From the NCBI GenBank assembly GCA_002171575.2, contig NHEI02000020.1, forward strand, positions 24,209 to 42,859: a stretch of 18,651 bases of DNA. The letters run 5' to 3'. Shown here piece after piece: positions 8,491 through 15,877 of this stretch. This DNA comes from Flavobacteriaceae bacterium TMED81. Lineage in GTDB: Bacteria > Bacteroidota > Bacteroidia > Flavobacteriales > Flavobacteriaceae. How positions within the stretch are numbered: the stretch's first letter is position 1; every line of letters starts with the position of its first letter. The translations under genes were made by a program, and so were the position numbers. Below the pieces are notes generated by a model that was not told where the DNA came from, did no database searches, and saw only the letters and a program-made list of their open reading frames with translations.

Positions 8491-10503
8491 ATGCAATTCT
8501 TCTACAAACACCAGTCCTTTATCTATAAGATCATCCTTTTTTTGATCACGACAGTCTGTTTGGTTTATCTATTTCCGCGTAGTGGAGGGTTTAAGTACAG
8601 TTACCAAGCCGGAAAGCCTTGGCCATACGAAACACTTCTCGCTCCTTTTGATTTCCCAATTGCTAAATCAGAGGAAGAGCTCACCACTGAACGTTTTGCG
8701 ATAGAGCAAGAAAGCCCGCTAATCTTTACAAGGGATACCTTAGCTGAACAACGATCTTTTGAACGAACAAGAAAGTGGATTCGACAACAGGGAACTCCGA
8801 TTTCTTCATCAGTTTTGCTACGGGCATGGGATCGTTACCTGACCAGTCTCTATACACCCGGGCTTGTTGACGCTTCGTTTGCTGTGCAAAGCGCAAAGCC
8901 AATTTTACTTGTCAAAGACAACAGCGCACAAAAACTGTTATTTTCAGACCTGAAAATAAATGATTCTCTTCCATTTTCAAATCAAAGCCCTCTTCTGGAC
9001 AGTGTGATCGCCAATGCCTCTAACCGATTGATTTTAAACGAATATATCGAGTCAAACCTTGTACTTGACTCTATTCTGACAAGACAAAAGCTAGAAGAAT
9101 CACTGTCGCTTATTCTTCCTACCCGTGGAGTGGTTGCTGAAGGAGAGCGCATCATTGCACAAGGAGAGGTAGTCGATCAAAGGAGATTCCAAATTCTAAA
9201 CTCCTTAAAAGTTGAATATCTCAATGATTTATGGGCCTCTAGTGAACAGTCAATCGTCATCGGATATGCTCTTCTTGTATCACTGATTATTTTTCTCATT
9301 TTTTTATTTCTATGGCGTTATCGTCCATTGGTTTTTGAAAATAACACCAAACTTGTTTTTGTATTTTCAACGATTTTAATCATGGTGGTTGCCATCAAAT
9401 TGGCTATGGCGAACAACATCAATTTTGTGTATGTAGTCCCCTTGTGCATCGTTCCATTGCTGCTCAAAACTTTCTTTGATACACGACTTGCCTTTTTTGT
9501 TTTTTTAATGGGCTTGTTGCTCATTGGTTTTATGGTCCCCAGTGATTTCTCCTTTTTGTTTATGCAACTTGTGGCTGGAACTATCGCAACCTTGTCTGTA
9601 ACGGATTTATATAAGCGTGCTAATCTCTTTGTGGTTGTCGTACTTATTGTTACCTCTTATGTGATTACCTATGTATCTTTCCATTTGATATATGAAGCAA
9701 ACCTCTCCACCGTATCGCTAGATCATCTTGGATTTTTGTTGATTAACGGATTGGGAATACTTTTTGTACACCCTTTGGTTTATGTGTTTGAAAAGATTTT
9801 TGGGCTCGTTTCTGATTTATCCCTTCTCGAGCTTTCAGACACCAATTCGAAACTACTTCGAACCCTTTCAGAGAAGGCACCAGGTACATTTCACCACTCT
9901 TTGCAGGTTGCAAACATAGCCGAGGCGGCCGCCAATGAGGTCGATGCAAATGCCTTACTTGTTCGAGTCGGGGCCTTATATCATGACATTGGAAAAATGA
10001 ATAACCCATTGTATTTTAGTGAAAATCAATCCACCAATTATAATCCTCACCACGAGCTTGATCCTTTTGAGAGTAGTCGCCTGATTTTGAATCATGTCAC
10101 GGAAGGGATTGAAATTGCTAAGCGAAACAATTTGCCAGACCGTGTTATTGATTTTATCCGTACACATCATGGTACCTCGCCTACACGTTATTTTTACCAC
10201 AAGGCGAAAAAGGAAGATGAAAACATAGATAAAGTTTTGTTTTGCTATCCAGGACCAAAACCATATTCTAAAGAAACTGCAATCTTGATGATGGCTGATA
10301 GTGTTGAGGCAGCATCAAAAAGTTTACAAGAACCAACAGCAGAGGGAATCGCAAACTTCGTGGAAAAAATCATAGAAGAACAAGCGGAGGAAAATCAATT
10401 TGCTGAGGCGGACATCAGTTTGCGTGAAATTGAACGTATCAAAAAAGTCTTGGTAGAGAAGCTGATCAATGCCTATCATTTACGTGAAGTGTATCCTGAA
10501 TAG
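8491..10503 (+). CDS. 7TM-HD family phosphodiesterase (PgpH-like, probable c-di-AMP hydrolase)
   Basis: A membrane protein of 670 residues from the ATG at 8491. It has one N-terminal membrane helix (about 8-28), a long extracytoplasmic domain (about 30-245) and a cluster of membrane helices (about 250-450). A cytoplasmic HD domain follows, with HH at 468-469, HDIGK at 498-502 and HHGT at 559-562. This order is that of the 7TMR-HDED/7TM-HD family, of which Listeria PgpH degrades c-di-AMP. The substrate here is inferred from that family. The frame stays open 43 codons upstream to a TTG at 8362, but that extension would overlap the divergent NlpC/P60 gene and contain the likely promoter, so I rejected it. 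The LVIVD lipoprotein gene begins 61 bases downstream and is probably cotranscribed. Confidence 0.88.
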   Translation: MQFFYKHQSFIYKIILFLITTVCLVYLFPRSGGFKYSYQAGKPWPYETLLAPFDFPIAKSEEELTTERFAIEQESPLIFTRDTLAEQRSFERTRKWIRQQGTPISSSVLLRAWDRYLTSLYTPGLVDASFAVQSAKPILLVKDNSAQKLLFSDLKINDSLPFSNQSPLLDSVIANASNRLILNEYIESNLVLDSILTRQKLEESLSLILPTRGVVAEGERIIAQGEVVDQRRFQILNSLKVEYLNDLWASSEQSIVIGYALLVSLIIFLIFLFLWRYRPLVFENNTKLVFVFSTILIMVVAIKLAMANNINFVYVVPLCIVPLLLKTFFDTRLAFFVFLMGLLLIGFMVPSDFSFLFMQLVAGTIATLSVTDLYKRANLFVVVVLIVTSYVITYVSFHLIYEANLSTVSLDHLGFLLINGLGILFVHPLVYVFEKIFGLVSDLSLLELSDTNSKLLRTLSEKAPGTFHHSLQVANIAEAAANEVDANALLVRVGALYHDIGKMNNPLYFSENQSTNYNPHHELDPFESSRLILNHVTEGIEIAKRNNLPDRVIDFIRTHHGTSPTRYFYHKAKKEDENIDKVLFCYPGPKPYSKETAILMMADSVEAASKSLQEPTAEGIANFVEKIIEEQAEENQFAEADISLREIERIKKVLVEKLINAYHLREVYPE

Positions 10504-10564
10504 CACGTTTGTTGCAGATGATACGGCATGATATTTAGTGTATTTTACGAAAGCCAATGAACCG

Positions 10565-11875
10565 ATGAAACCACAAATTTTATTTTTAATCGCTATTTTT
10601 TTTACTACTTCCTGTGAGTGGGATAGTGTCAATTCCACCGATGAAGAATGGGTGGATGTGACCTACGTTACACCAGTCTATGAAACGGCATCTTCACTTG
10701 CAGACCAAGTTGTTGTTGAAGAACCTAAAGAACAAACGTCTCTAGGTAAAATTATCACCTATCAAAATTATGTATTTGTCAACGAACCGATGGAGGGAAT
10801 TCACATCGTGGATCACACCGACCCTTCAAATCCGACAAACCTTTCATTTATATCTATTCCTGGTAATTTAGACATGTCTATTGTCGATGATCATCTTTAT
10901 GTCGATATGTTTTCTTCTTTGGCAGTGTTTGATATTCGTGATGTATTATCACCGAAGTTTAAAGAGAACTTTACTGTCGAAGACGTATTTGACTACGATG
11001 CCTTTTGGAACTTCCCGTTTGAGATTTGGGAAGAACCCAACTCATATATTGAATACCGTGAATATCCCGACAAAACCAAGGGGATTGTTGTGGATTGGCA
11101 AACTGAAATCGTACGAGAAAAACGAAGTTTGTACGACTATCGTTATTTTAGTGATAGTGCGATACCAGAAGTTGCACTTTTTTCTGAAGATGAGAATATA
11201 GATGGCGTCCAGCAAACAAGCACAGCGGGTTCTCTGACGCGATTTTTGCCGATAAATGGCTATTTATATACGATTAATTTCAATGAGCTTGTTCTGTTTC
11301 AAATCGGAAGTGATTACCGACCAAGCCCATGGATCAAAAAAAATACACAAACCCAAGCCGAAACCTTATTTCAATTAAATGACTTACTGTTTGTTGGTTC
11401 TGTCAATGGCATGCTTGTGTATGATGTTTCAGATGCTGCAGACCCTGACTACATCAATCGAATTGAGCATATGAGAAGCTGCGACCCTGTTGTGGCAGAT
11501 ACAAACTATGCCTATGTGACGCTGCGTGGAGGGACCAATTGTTTTACCGATATCAATGAGCTTCAAATCATAGATATTCAAGATCCTCAAAATCTTTCGG
11601 TAGTCTCTCGAAAAGATATGTATAATCCCCATGGTTTAGGAATCTACAACGATCATCTCATCATCTGTGACGGAACAGCAGGCATTAAAATTGTTGATGT
11701 GAGCACTGCAACAAAACCAAGTATCGTGAATAGCGCACCCGTCCAGTTTGCCTACGATGTGATTATTGATTATCCGCATGCTTTGATTGTGGGCGATACA
11801 GATTTATACCAGTACGATATCTCAAACCTTCCAGAAATGCAATTGATCAGCCAAACACCGATATTGGACAACTAA
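10565..11875 (+). CDS. LVIVD-repeat surface lipoprotein
   Basis: A 436-residue predicted lipoprotein. The start used is the ATG at 10565, giving MKPQILFL and a lipobox ending T-S-C with the acylated cysteine at residue 17. The frame also opens at a GTG (10538), but that adds nine polar residues ahead of the signal peptide. The body contains LVIVD-type beta-propeller repeats of the form GIHIVDHTDPSNP, LAVFDIRD, MLVYDVSDAADPDYI, LQIIDIQDPQN and IKIVDVSTATKPS. Such proteins are common in Bacteroidota outer membranes, and no enzymatic function is established for them. The protein is tied to the HD gene only by a 61-base gap without a clear promoter. It converges with the next gene over 42 bases. 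Confidence 0.85.
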   Translation: MKPQILFLIAIFFTTSCEWDSVNSTDEEWVDVTYVTPVYETASSLADQVVVEEPKEQTSLGKIITYQNYVFVNEPMEGIHIVDHTDPSNPTNLSFISIPGNLDMSIVDDHLYVDMFSSLAVFDIRDVLSPKFKENFTVEDVFDYDAFWNFPFEIWEEPNSYIEYREYPDKTKGIVVDWQTEIVREKRSLYDYRYFSDSAIPEVALFSEDENIDGVQQTSTAGSLTRFLPINGYLYTINFNELVLFQIGSDYRPSPWIKKNTQTQAETLFQLNDLLFVGSVNGMLVYDVSDAADPDYINRIEHMRSCDPVVADTNYAYVTLRGGTNCFTDINELQIIDIQDPQNLSVVSRKDMYNPHGLGIYNDHLIICDGTAGIKIVDVSTATKPSIVNSAPVQFAYDVIIDYPHALIVGDTDLYQYDISNLPEMQLISQTPILDN

Positions 11876-11917
11876 ATAAGAATGTACTAGGTGGATAAAC
11901 ATTGATGTAATTCACAC

Positions 11918-13384
11918 TTAACGTATTGGTGATACATCGATCTCTCCATTTTCATCTATGTATTTAAAAATACCCTTTTCCTCTTTATCAAATACAATAT
12001 TCCAACTCTCGTTTGGTTCAAGATGTTTTGTGTATTTTGGATCCTCAGCAAGATTTGAAAAGACATGCCTAAACACATTCACTGTAGATTTAATTTCTGG
12101 TGAAGATTGTTTTAAGTTTTCACTAGGCCATAAGATTGAAAGTTGTGCACTAAAGGCAGAATAAATTAGATCCCTATTTAAGGTTTTTGTCTTAATTTGC
12201 TTGGTGTAGTCAAAACCAACATACCCTCCGTGGTCTCCTAGGATGATGATTAGTGCATTTGGGTCTTTTTCCAATACGGAGTCTACAAGATTAACGAGCA
12301 AGTTGTTGGCTTCTTTCAGTTGATCTATCCATTGTTCTCTTTCTTTCTCTTTTCCTTTGCTTCCTTTTTTGGAAACACTTACATGAAAGGGCTTGTAAAA
12401 CTCTACAAAATAAAACTGTGGGGAAGTCCTATCATAATTGAGTAGGGTCAAAAAGTCTTCGTAAACGTCATGAACAGGCGCACCCCACTGGTATAAAGGC
12501 CCAAACTCATCGTATGAGATGTTGACAGAATCAAACCCAAGCTTTGGCACATTGGCTAATATGTATGGGTTTTCTACAATATAGTGCGTTTGATAATTAT
12601 TGTTTTTAAGAATAGAAAGAACCGTATTTTCTGTAATAATATGCTTTCTGTAATTAAAAAGATCACCCTTTTCTGGTTTATAAAAATAATGATGATGTTT
12701 CATCATAAATAAGGAACTGTTTGAGGTGAGTGTTGAGAAGTAATTACTTCTAAAGCCGTCGTAGTTAATAAAACCTTTTTGTGTGAGATAGTTTTCAAAA
12801 ACGGAATTGTCAAACTTGTAATACCCTTTATCAATTTCACTAAAATTAACATACCCATCTGGCTGAAAAAGATAGATGTTTGGGCGATGAATAAGTTTTA
12901 TTTGTTCGATGTCATCATTTTGATTTTTCCATTCGGTGGACACATTGGCATACTTAAAAAAGCTCGCACCTAAATTAAATACCCCATAAGTGGTTAAAAG
13001 GAATTGAAAAAAAAGAAATTTGGAAAAATGTGCTTTAAATCCATAGCTAAACACAACCCCTCCCAATAAAATACATGGGTAAAGTAGCAACTCTAACTTC
13101 CCTCCAAAATTTAAAAAATTGATTGAACCGAAAAAGTAAACAAAACTAAAAAAAGGATTCCAGTGTTTTTTGAGCTGATGATATTTGTATGAGGAAAAAA
13201 CTGTATTGACAACAACAGAAATAATAATAGGAATTATAACAAAGCAGATTGTAAAAAACAACAAATGACGAGATGAATAAACAAGCCCAAAATTTTTAAC
13301 ACTATAGAAGATAGCTGGAAACATTCCAGAAAGTCCTCCAATTAATATAGGGTTTTGTTTTTGTCTGATTATTGAATTTATCAA
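11918..13384 (-). CDS. Membrane-anchored alkaline-phosphatase-superfamily enzyme (sulfatase/LTA-synthase-like)
   Basis: A 488-residue protein with about four to five membrane helices in residues 10-145 and an extracytoplasmic catalytic domain after about 165. The motif PNIYLFQPDGY (D176) fits the first metal ligand. The stretch SNYFSTLTSNSS places T218 where related proteins have their threonine nucleophile. GDHGG (D384, H385) is the second metal site. No C-x-P-x-R sulfatase motif occurs, so a true formylglycine sulfatase is unlikely. A phosphotransferase or phosphodiesterase of the LTA synthase or phosphoethanolamine transferase kind is inferred, with substrate unknown. The start is a TTG at 13384. 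The first ATG (13324) would cut into the first membrane helix, and no other start is available upstream in frame. It begins 14 bases after the methyltransferase gene and is the last gene of the operon. Confidence 0.75.
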   Translation of the reverse strand: MINSIIRQKQNPILIGGLSGMFPAIFYSVKNFGLVYSSRHLLFFTICFVIIPIIISVVVNTVFSSYKYHQLKKHWNPFFSFVYFFGSINFLNFGGKLELLLYPCILLGGVVFSYGFKAHFSKFLFFQFLLTTYGVFNLGASFFKYANVSTEWKNQNDDIEQIKLIHRPNIYLFQPDGYVNFSEIDKGYYKFDNSVFENYLTQKGFINYDGFRSNYFSTLTSNSSLFMMKHHHYFYKPEKGDLFNYRKHIITENTVLSILKNNNYQTHYIVENPYILANVPKLGFDSVNISYDEFGPLYQWGAPVHDVYEDFLTLLNYDRTSPQFYFVEFYKPFHVSVSKKGSKGKEKEREQWIDQLKEANNLLVNLVDSVLEKDPNALIIILGDHGGYVGFDYTKQIKTKTLNRDLIYSAFSAQLSILWPSENLKQSSPEIKSTVNVFRHVFSNLAEDPKYTKHLEPNESWNIVFDKEEKGIFKYIDENGEIDVSPIR

Positions 13385-13398
13385 GATGAACTCAAGGT

Positions 13399-14799
13399 TT
13401 AGATTGTTTTCATTTGGTACAAAATCCGATTGCTTTTGGGAATAGCCACTCTTTTCTCGATCTCAAAAAAAACGCCAAAATCTCTTTCAAAGTTTTCGTC
13501 CGAGTAAAAGTCAAAATGATTTTTAAAATCTCTTTTCTGATTTAATAACAGTTGAACCATGTCATCGTTTCTATTGGGAAATTCGATAATCAAATAATTA
13601 GAGAACCGAGCAAAAAATTCTGCAATTTTCAAAAAAGGTACATTTCCACCTAGGGAGATGTGGTGAATCAATGCTAGGGCTAGCGTTAAATCAGGTTTGA
13701 ATTTGTTTAGTCTGTTGATAATTGAGAATCTCTCTTTATTATCGAATCCTAATGCAGGAGTTGGTTGCAGAATGTCTAATAAAACGGGGATAATATTGGC
13801 GTCCTTCTGTTCTTTAATTTTCTGATAATTTAAGTCCACCGCGTTTTCGTCAATATCTCCAACTATTGCAAAATCCAAATCATGGCTAAAAGACCTTACC
13901 ATGGTACCGTCATTTCCTCCAATATCAACTACTGTTTTTAGATCTAAATATGAGATCCATTCCGAGATTTGATTTTTCTTAAAATCAAGCGCAGTGTCGT
14001 CGTAGTGAATATTTTCGTAATAATTTCCCCATTCAGTTTTTTGATTCACATTCAAACCCTGAATAAAGCTGTACAATGCATCGAGATGATTTAGATGTCT
14101 TTCCTTTTTAACTTTAATCTCTTTGGTTTTTTTGTCTGTTTGATTTTTATATTTCCGTTCTGCCTTTGCTAATAGATGGATATTTGTTAAAATCGTTGGG
14201 TTAAGTTTTGATTTTCGAGGTAGGAGAGATGTTGTCAATGAAAGGGGAATTCCATCGATATGAGTTTGTAGTAATTTTAAAATTGTTGGACCATGGTAGT
14301 GAGCCAAAACAAGAGGTGACAAAAAGTGTTGCACAAACATTTTAAATGCTTTCCATGGGCTGTCTGAGGAATAAAAATCAAATGAAAGGGTATCTATAAA
14401 AATGGGGTTTCCGCGGTGGAAAGCAATGTTGAATGCAGTTGCATCCTTCAGGATAAAACCATTACTCACTGCGTAATTTTGTAGTTTTAATGTGTGTAGG
14501 GCAGCATCTTTCAACTGACTAAATGACCATTCATAAGGGTATGTGATAAACGGGATTTCCTCTGGGATCAGTTCAATGCTATCTTTAGTTGTTTTTGATT
14601 CGTTATGAGGAATGAGTAAACTGTGTTTTATGACTTTTTTATAAAACCCTGACGCTTTAAGAGCATTGTATTGCCTGAAATATTTGGGCAAGACAGCTCT
14701 TTTAAGAACGTTGTTGTCCACAAACACATAACCGCTTGGGTCTCTAAATGAAGAACTATGATTGTTTCTAAACGAATTAGAACTTGCTTTCATCCTCAT
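13399..14799 (-). CDS. Two-part protein: kinase-like N-terminal region plus SAM-dependent methyltransferase (NoeA-like)
   Basis: A 466-residue protein that looks cytoplasmic. The C-terminal half is a class I methyltransferase, with motif I VVDIGGNDGT at 290-299, an acidic GDIDENAVDLN strand end that should bind the SAM ribose, and ALALIHHISLGGN as a later motif. The N-terminal half contains KDATAFNI (118-125) and then PIFIDTLSF (132-140). This D....N...ID spacing recalls the catalytic loop and metal site of aminoglycoside-phosphotransferase-like kinases. A Lys-rich stretch (about 223-248) joins the halves. Proteins of this build are often annotated as NoeA-like nodulation methyltransferases, but the substrate is unknown. 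The ATG at 14799 lies inside the upstream small gene, overlapping it by 23 bases, which suggests translational coupling. M3 (14793) is an alternative start. Confidence 0.72.
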   Translation of the reverse strand: MRMKASSNSFRNNHSSSFRDPSGYVFVDNNVLKRAVLPKYFRQYNALKASGFYKKVIKHSLLIPHNESKTTKDSIELIPEEIPFITYPYEWSFSQLKDAALHTLKLQNYAVSNGFILKDATAFNIAFHRGNPIFIDTLSFDFYSSDSPWKAFKMFVQHFLSPLVLAHYHGPTILKLLQTHIDGIPLSLTTSLLPRKSKLNPTILTNIHLLAKAERKYKNQTDKKTKEIKVKKERHLNHLDALYSFIQGLNVNQKTEWGNYYENIHYDDTALDFKKNQISEWISYLDLKTVVDIGGNDGTMVRSFSHDLDFAIVGDIDENAVDLNYQKIKEQKDANIIPVLLDILQPTPALGFDNKERFSIINRLNKFKPDLTLALALIHHISLGGNVPFLKIAEFFARFSNYLIIEFPNRNDDMVQLLLNQKRDFKNHFDFYSDENFERDFGVFFEIEKRVAIPKSNRILYQMKTI

Positions 14800-14965
14800 T
14801 GATGTTTATTGAATCTTGATGAGGTTTCCCCCTTTTTTTATTAGAAAAAAAGTTTTGAATTTTAGCCTTCACATTTTTTGAAAAAACAATCACGCTAGCA
14901 GCAGCAGCAATTAAAGCTTGGACCAGCATAGCTCCTAACCCAGGATCAAAATATAAAACAATCAT
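14777..14965 (-). CDS. Small DPGxG-motif single-pass membrane protein
   Basis: A 62-residue protein starting at an ATG (14965). The N-terminus YFDPGLGAMLVQ is followed by one hydrophobic helix (about 10-29), a basic segment and a polar acidic tail. From memory, short proteins with a Y-[LF]-D-P-G-x-G N-terminus and one helix recur beside NoeA-like methyltransferases and sulfatase-like genes in diverse bacteria. I cannot verify that here. Its small size and overlap with the next gene argue for a subunit or membrane anchor of the same system. The distinct N-terminal motif and the operon position make it more than a chance ORF. Confidence 0.65.
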   Translation of the reverse strand: MIVLYFDPGLGAMLVQALIAAAASVIVFSKNVKAKIQNFFSNKKRGKPHQDSININEDESKF

Positions 14966-15177
14966 AATGACATTTAAAAGATTTTGTAGTGGCTAAGGGA
15001 GTGCATCAAACTATTTTAAGAGAAATGTTCAAAGAATATTCAAATACAACTTACTATAAAGCCTCTATTTTATTTTGGTAGCTAAAGATAATTATTTTCA
15101 GCAACAAATTTTTGTAATTAAAAATTAATTCGTGTACTCTAGGGGAGTAAATTCGAGTTTTTTTTGAGAAATTATTA

Positions 15178-15185
15178 CAAATATA
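15178..15185 (-). promoter_or_regulatory. Possible -7 promoter element of the three-gene operon
   Basis: The minus strand reads TATATTTG, an exact TAnnTTTG match, but no TTG lies at the usual -33 distance. If used, the mRNA would carry a leader of about 210 bases before the ATG at 14965. A nearer candidate at 15007-15013 has a TTTG partner but a one-base-short -7 element, so the real start is undecided. Confidence 0.3.
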
Positions 15186-15248
15186 AAATCTGAGGATTGT
15201 TGTTTATATTTAATCGCGTTTATCTCGATTTTAAAGTAGTTCGCACAG

Positions 15249-15267
15249 GAAAAATAGGCAACCTATT
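15249..15267 (-). terminator. Possible weak intrinsic terminator after the DoxX-like gene
   Basis: On the minus strand, AATAGG and CCTATT (plus 15262-15267 and 15253-15258) form a six-base-pair stem with a three-base loop. A run of five T's overlaps the 3' arm. It begins 19 bases after the stop codon of the DoxX-like gene. The stem is short and AT-rich, so termination may be partial. Confidence 0.4.
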
Positions 15268-15285
15268 CAATTACACGGGGTATAT

Positions 15286-15723
15286 TTATTTTTTACGTTT
15301 CAAAATTTGCCCAAAAAAAGATTGGTTTAGATAATATCTTCCAACAACAAGTGCTGCGGCAATAATGATGATATTTTTTATGATATATTGCCCCTCAAGT
15401 GTCGGTAAAAAAAAGTTTGCATTTTGAAATGTAACCGAGGGCAATAAAACCAAAGGCATGAATGTTCCACCCATTTGTAAAAAGAGGAGTAGCATGGCAT
15501 AGAACGTCGTTTTTTTTGTTAAAAAAAACAAACCGATAACCATTTCCCAATAGCCAATAACGATTACCCATTGCTCAGGATTTAAAAAGGGCATCCAATA
15601 GACAGTGTCTATAATTAACTCTCTAGCCGGCGATAGTTCAATTACTTTGAGCAATCCAAACCAGAAAAAAATGATGAATAGTGGTATCCTTAATAGATAA
15701 TCATTGGTATTGAAACGATACAT
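15286..15723 (-). CDS. DoxX/DUF417-like four-helix membrane protein
   Basis: A 145-residue inner-membrane protein with about four hydrophobic helices (near 10-27, 50-69, 73-95 and 112-130). The segment FWFGLLKVIELSPA, in which WFG and SPA are conserved in DoxX/DUF417-type proteins, gives the family call. The biochemical role is not established for this family. The ATG at 15723 directly precedes the first helix. It stands alone, 154 bases after the AAA+ gene and 320 bases before the next operon. No clear promoter was found in the 15724-15877 gap, so it may be read through from the AAA+/VWA transcript. Confidence 0.7.
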   Translation of the reverse strand: MYRFNTNDYLLRIPLFIIFFWFGLLKVIELSPARELIIDTVYWMPFLNPEQWVIVIGYWEMVIGLFFLTKKTTFYAMLLLFLQMGGTFMPLVLLPSVTFQNANFFLPTLEGQYIIKNIIIIAAALVVGRYYLNQSFFGQILKRKK

Positions 15724-15877
15724 AAAATTATTATTTTGCTGCTAAGTTAGATCTAAATCTTTTCTAGTAATCAATTGATGGTTTTATAGATTATATCCAT
15801 ACATAATTTATTATTTAAGAAAAATTTCAAAAAATGAGATGTGAGTTTAAACAATTTTAAAAGCCTTTGAACAGAAT

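Larger units (their letters stand above)
14966..15285. other. 320-base AT-rich noncoding region upstream of the three-gene operon
   Basis: No ORF longer than a few codons with a plausible start was seen on either strand. It contains the possible DoxX-gene terminator (15249-15267), a perfect minus-strand -7 box (15178-15185) and a second near-match TAGTTTG (plus 15007-15013) with TTTG 16 bases upstream (15030-15033). It is therefore read as terminator plus promoter and leader for the operon on the minus strand. No tRNA or riboswitch fold was recognised. Confidence 0.5.

Noticed and set aside
10538..10564. GTG start giving nine extra residues to the LVIVD protein
   Set aside because: It puts polar residues in front of a perfect lipoprotein signal; the ATG at 10565 fits the lipobox distance.
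11918..13384. Annotation as a true sulfatase
   Set aside because: No C-x-P-x-R motif for formylglycine was found, and the likely nucleophile is a threonine.
15100..15180. AT-rich inverted repeats such as ACAAATTTTTGT and TAATTAAAAATTAATT as regulatory palindromes or terminators
   Set aside because: Such repeats are expected by chance in sequence this AT-rich, and none is placed at a gene end with a GC-rich stem.
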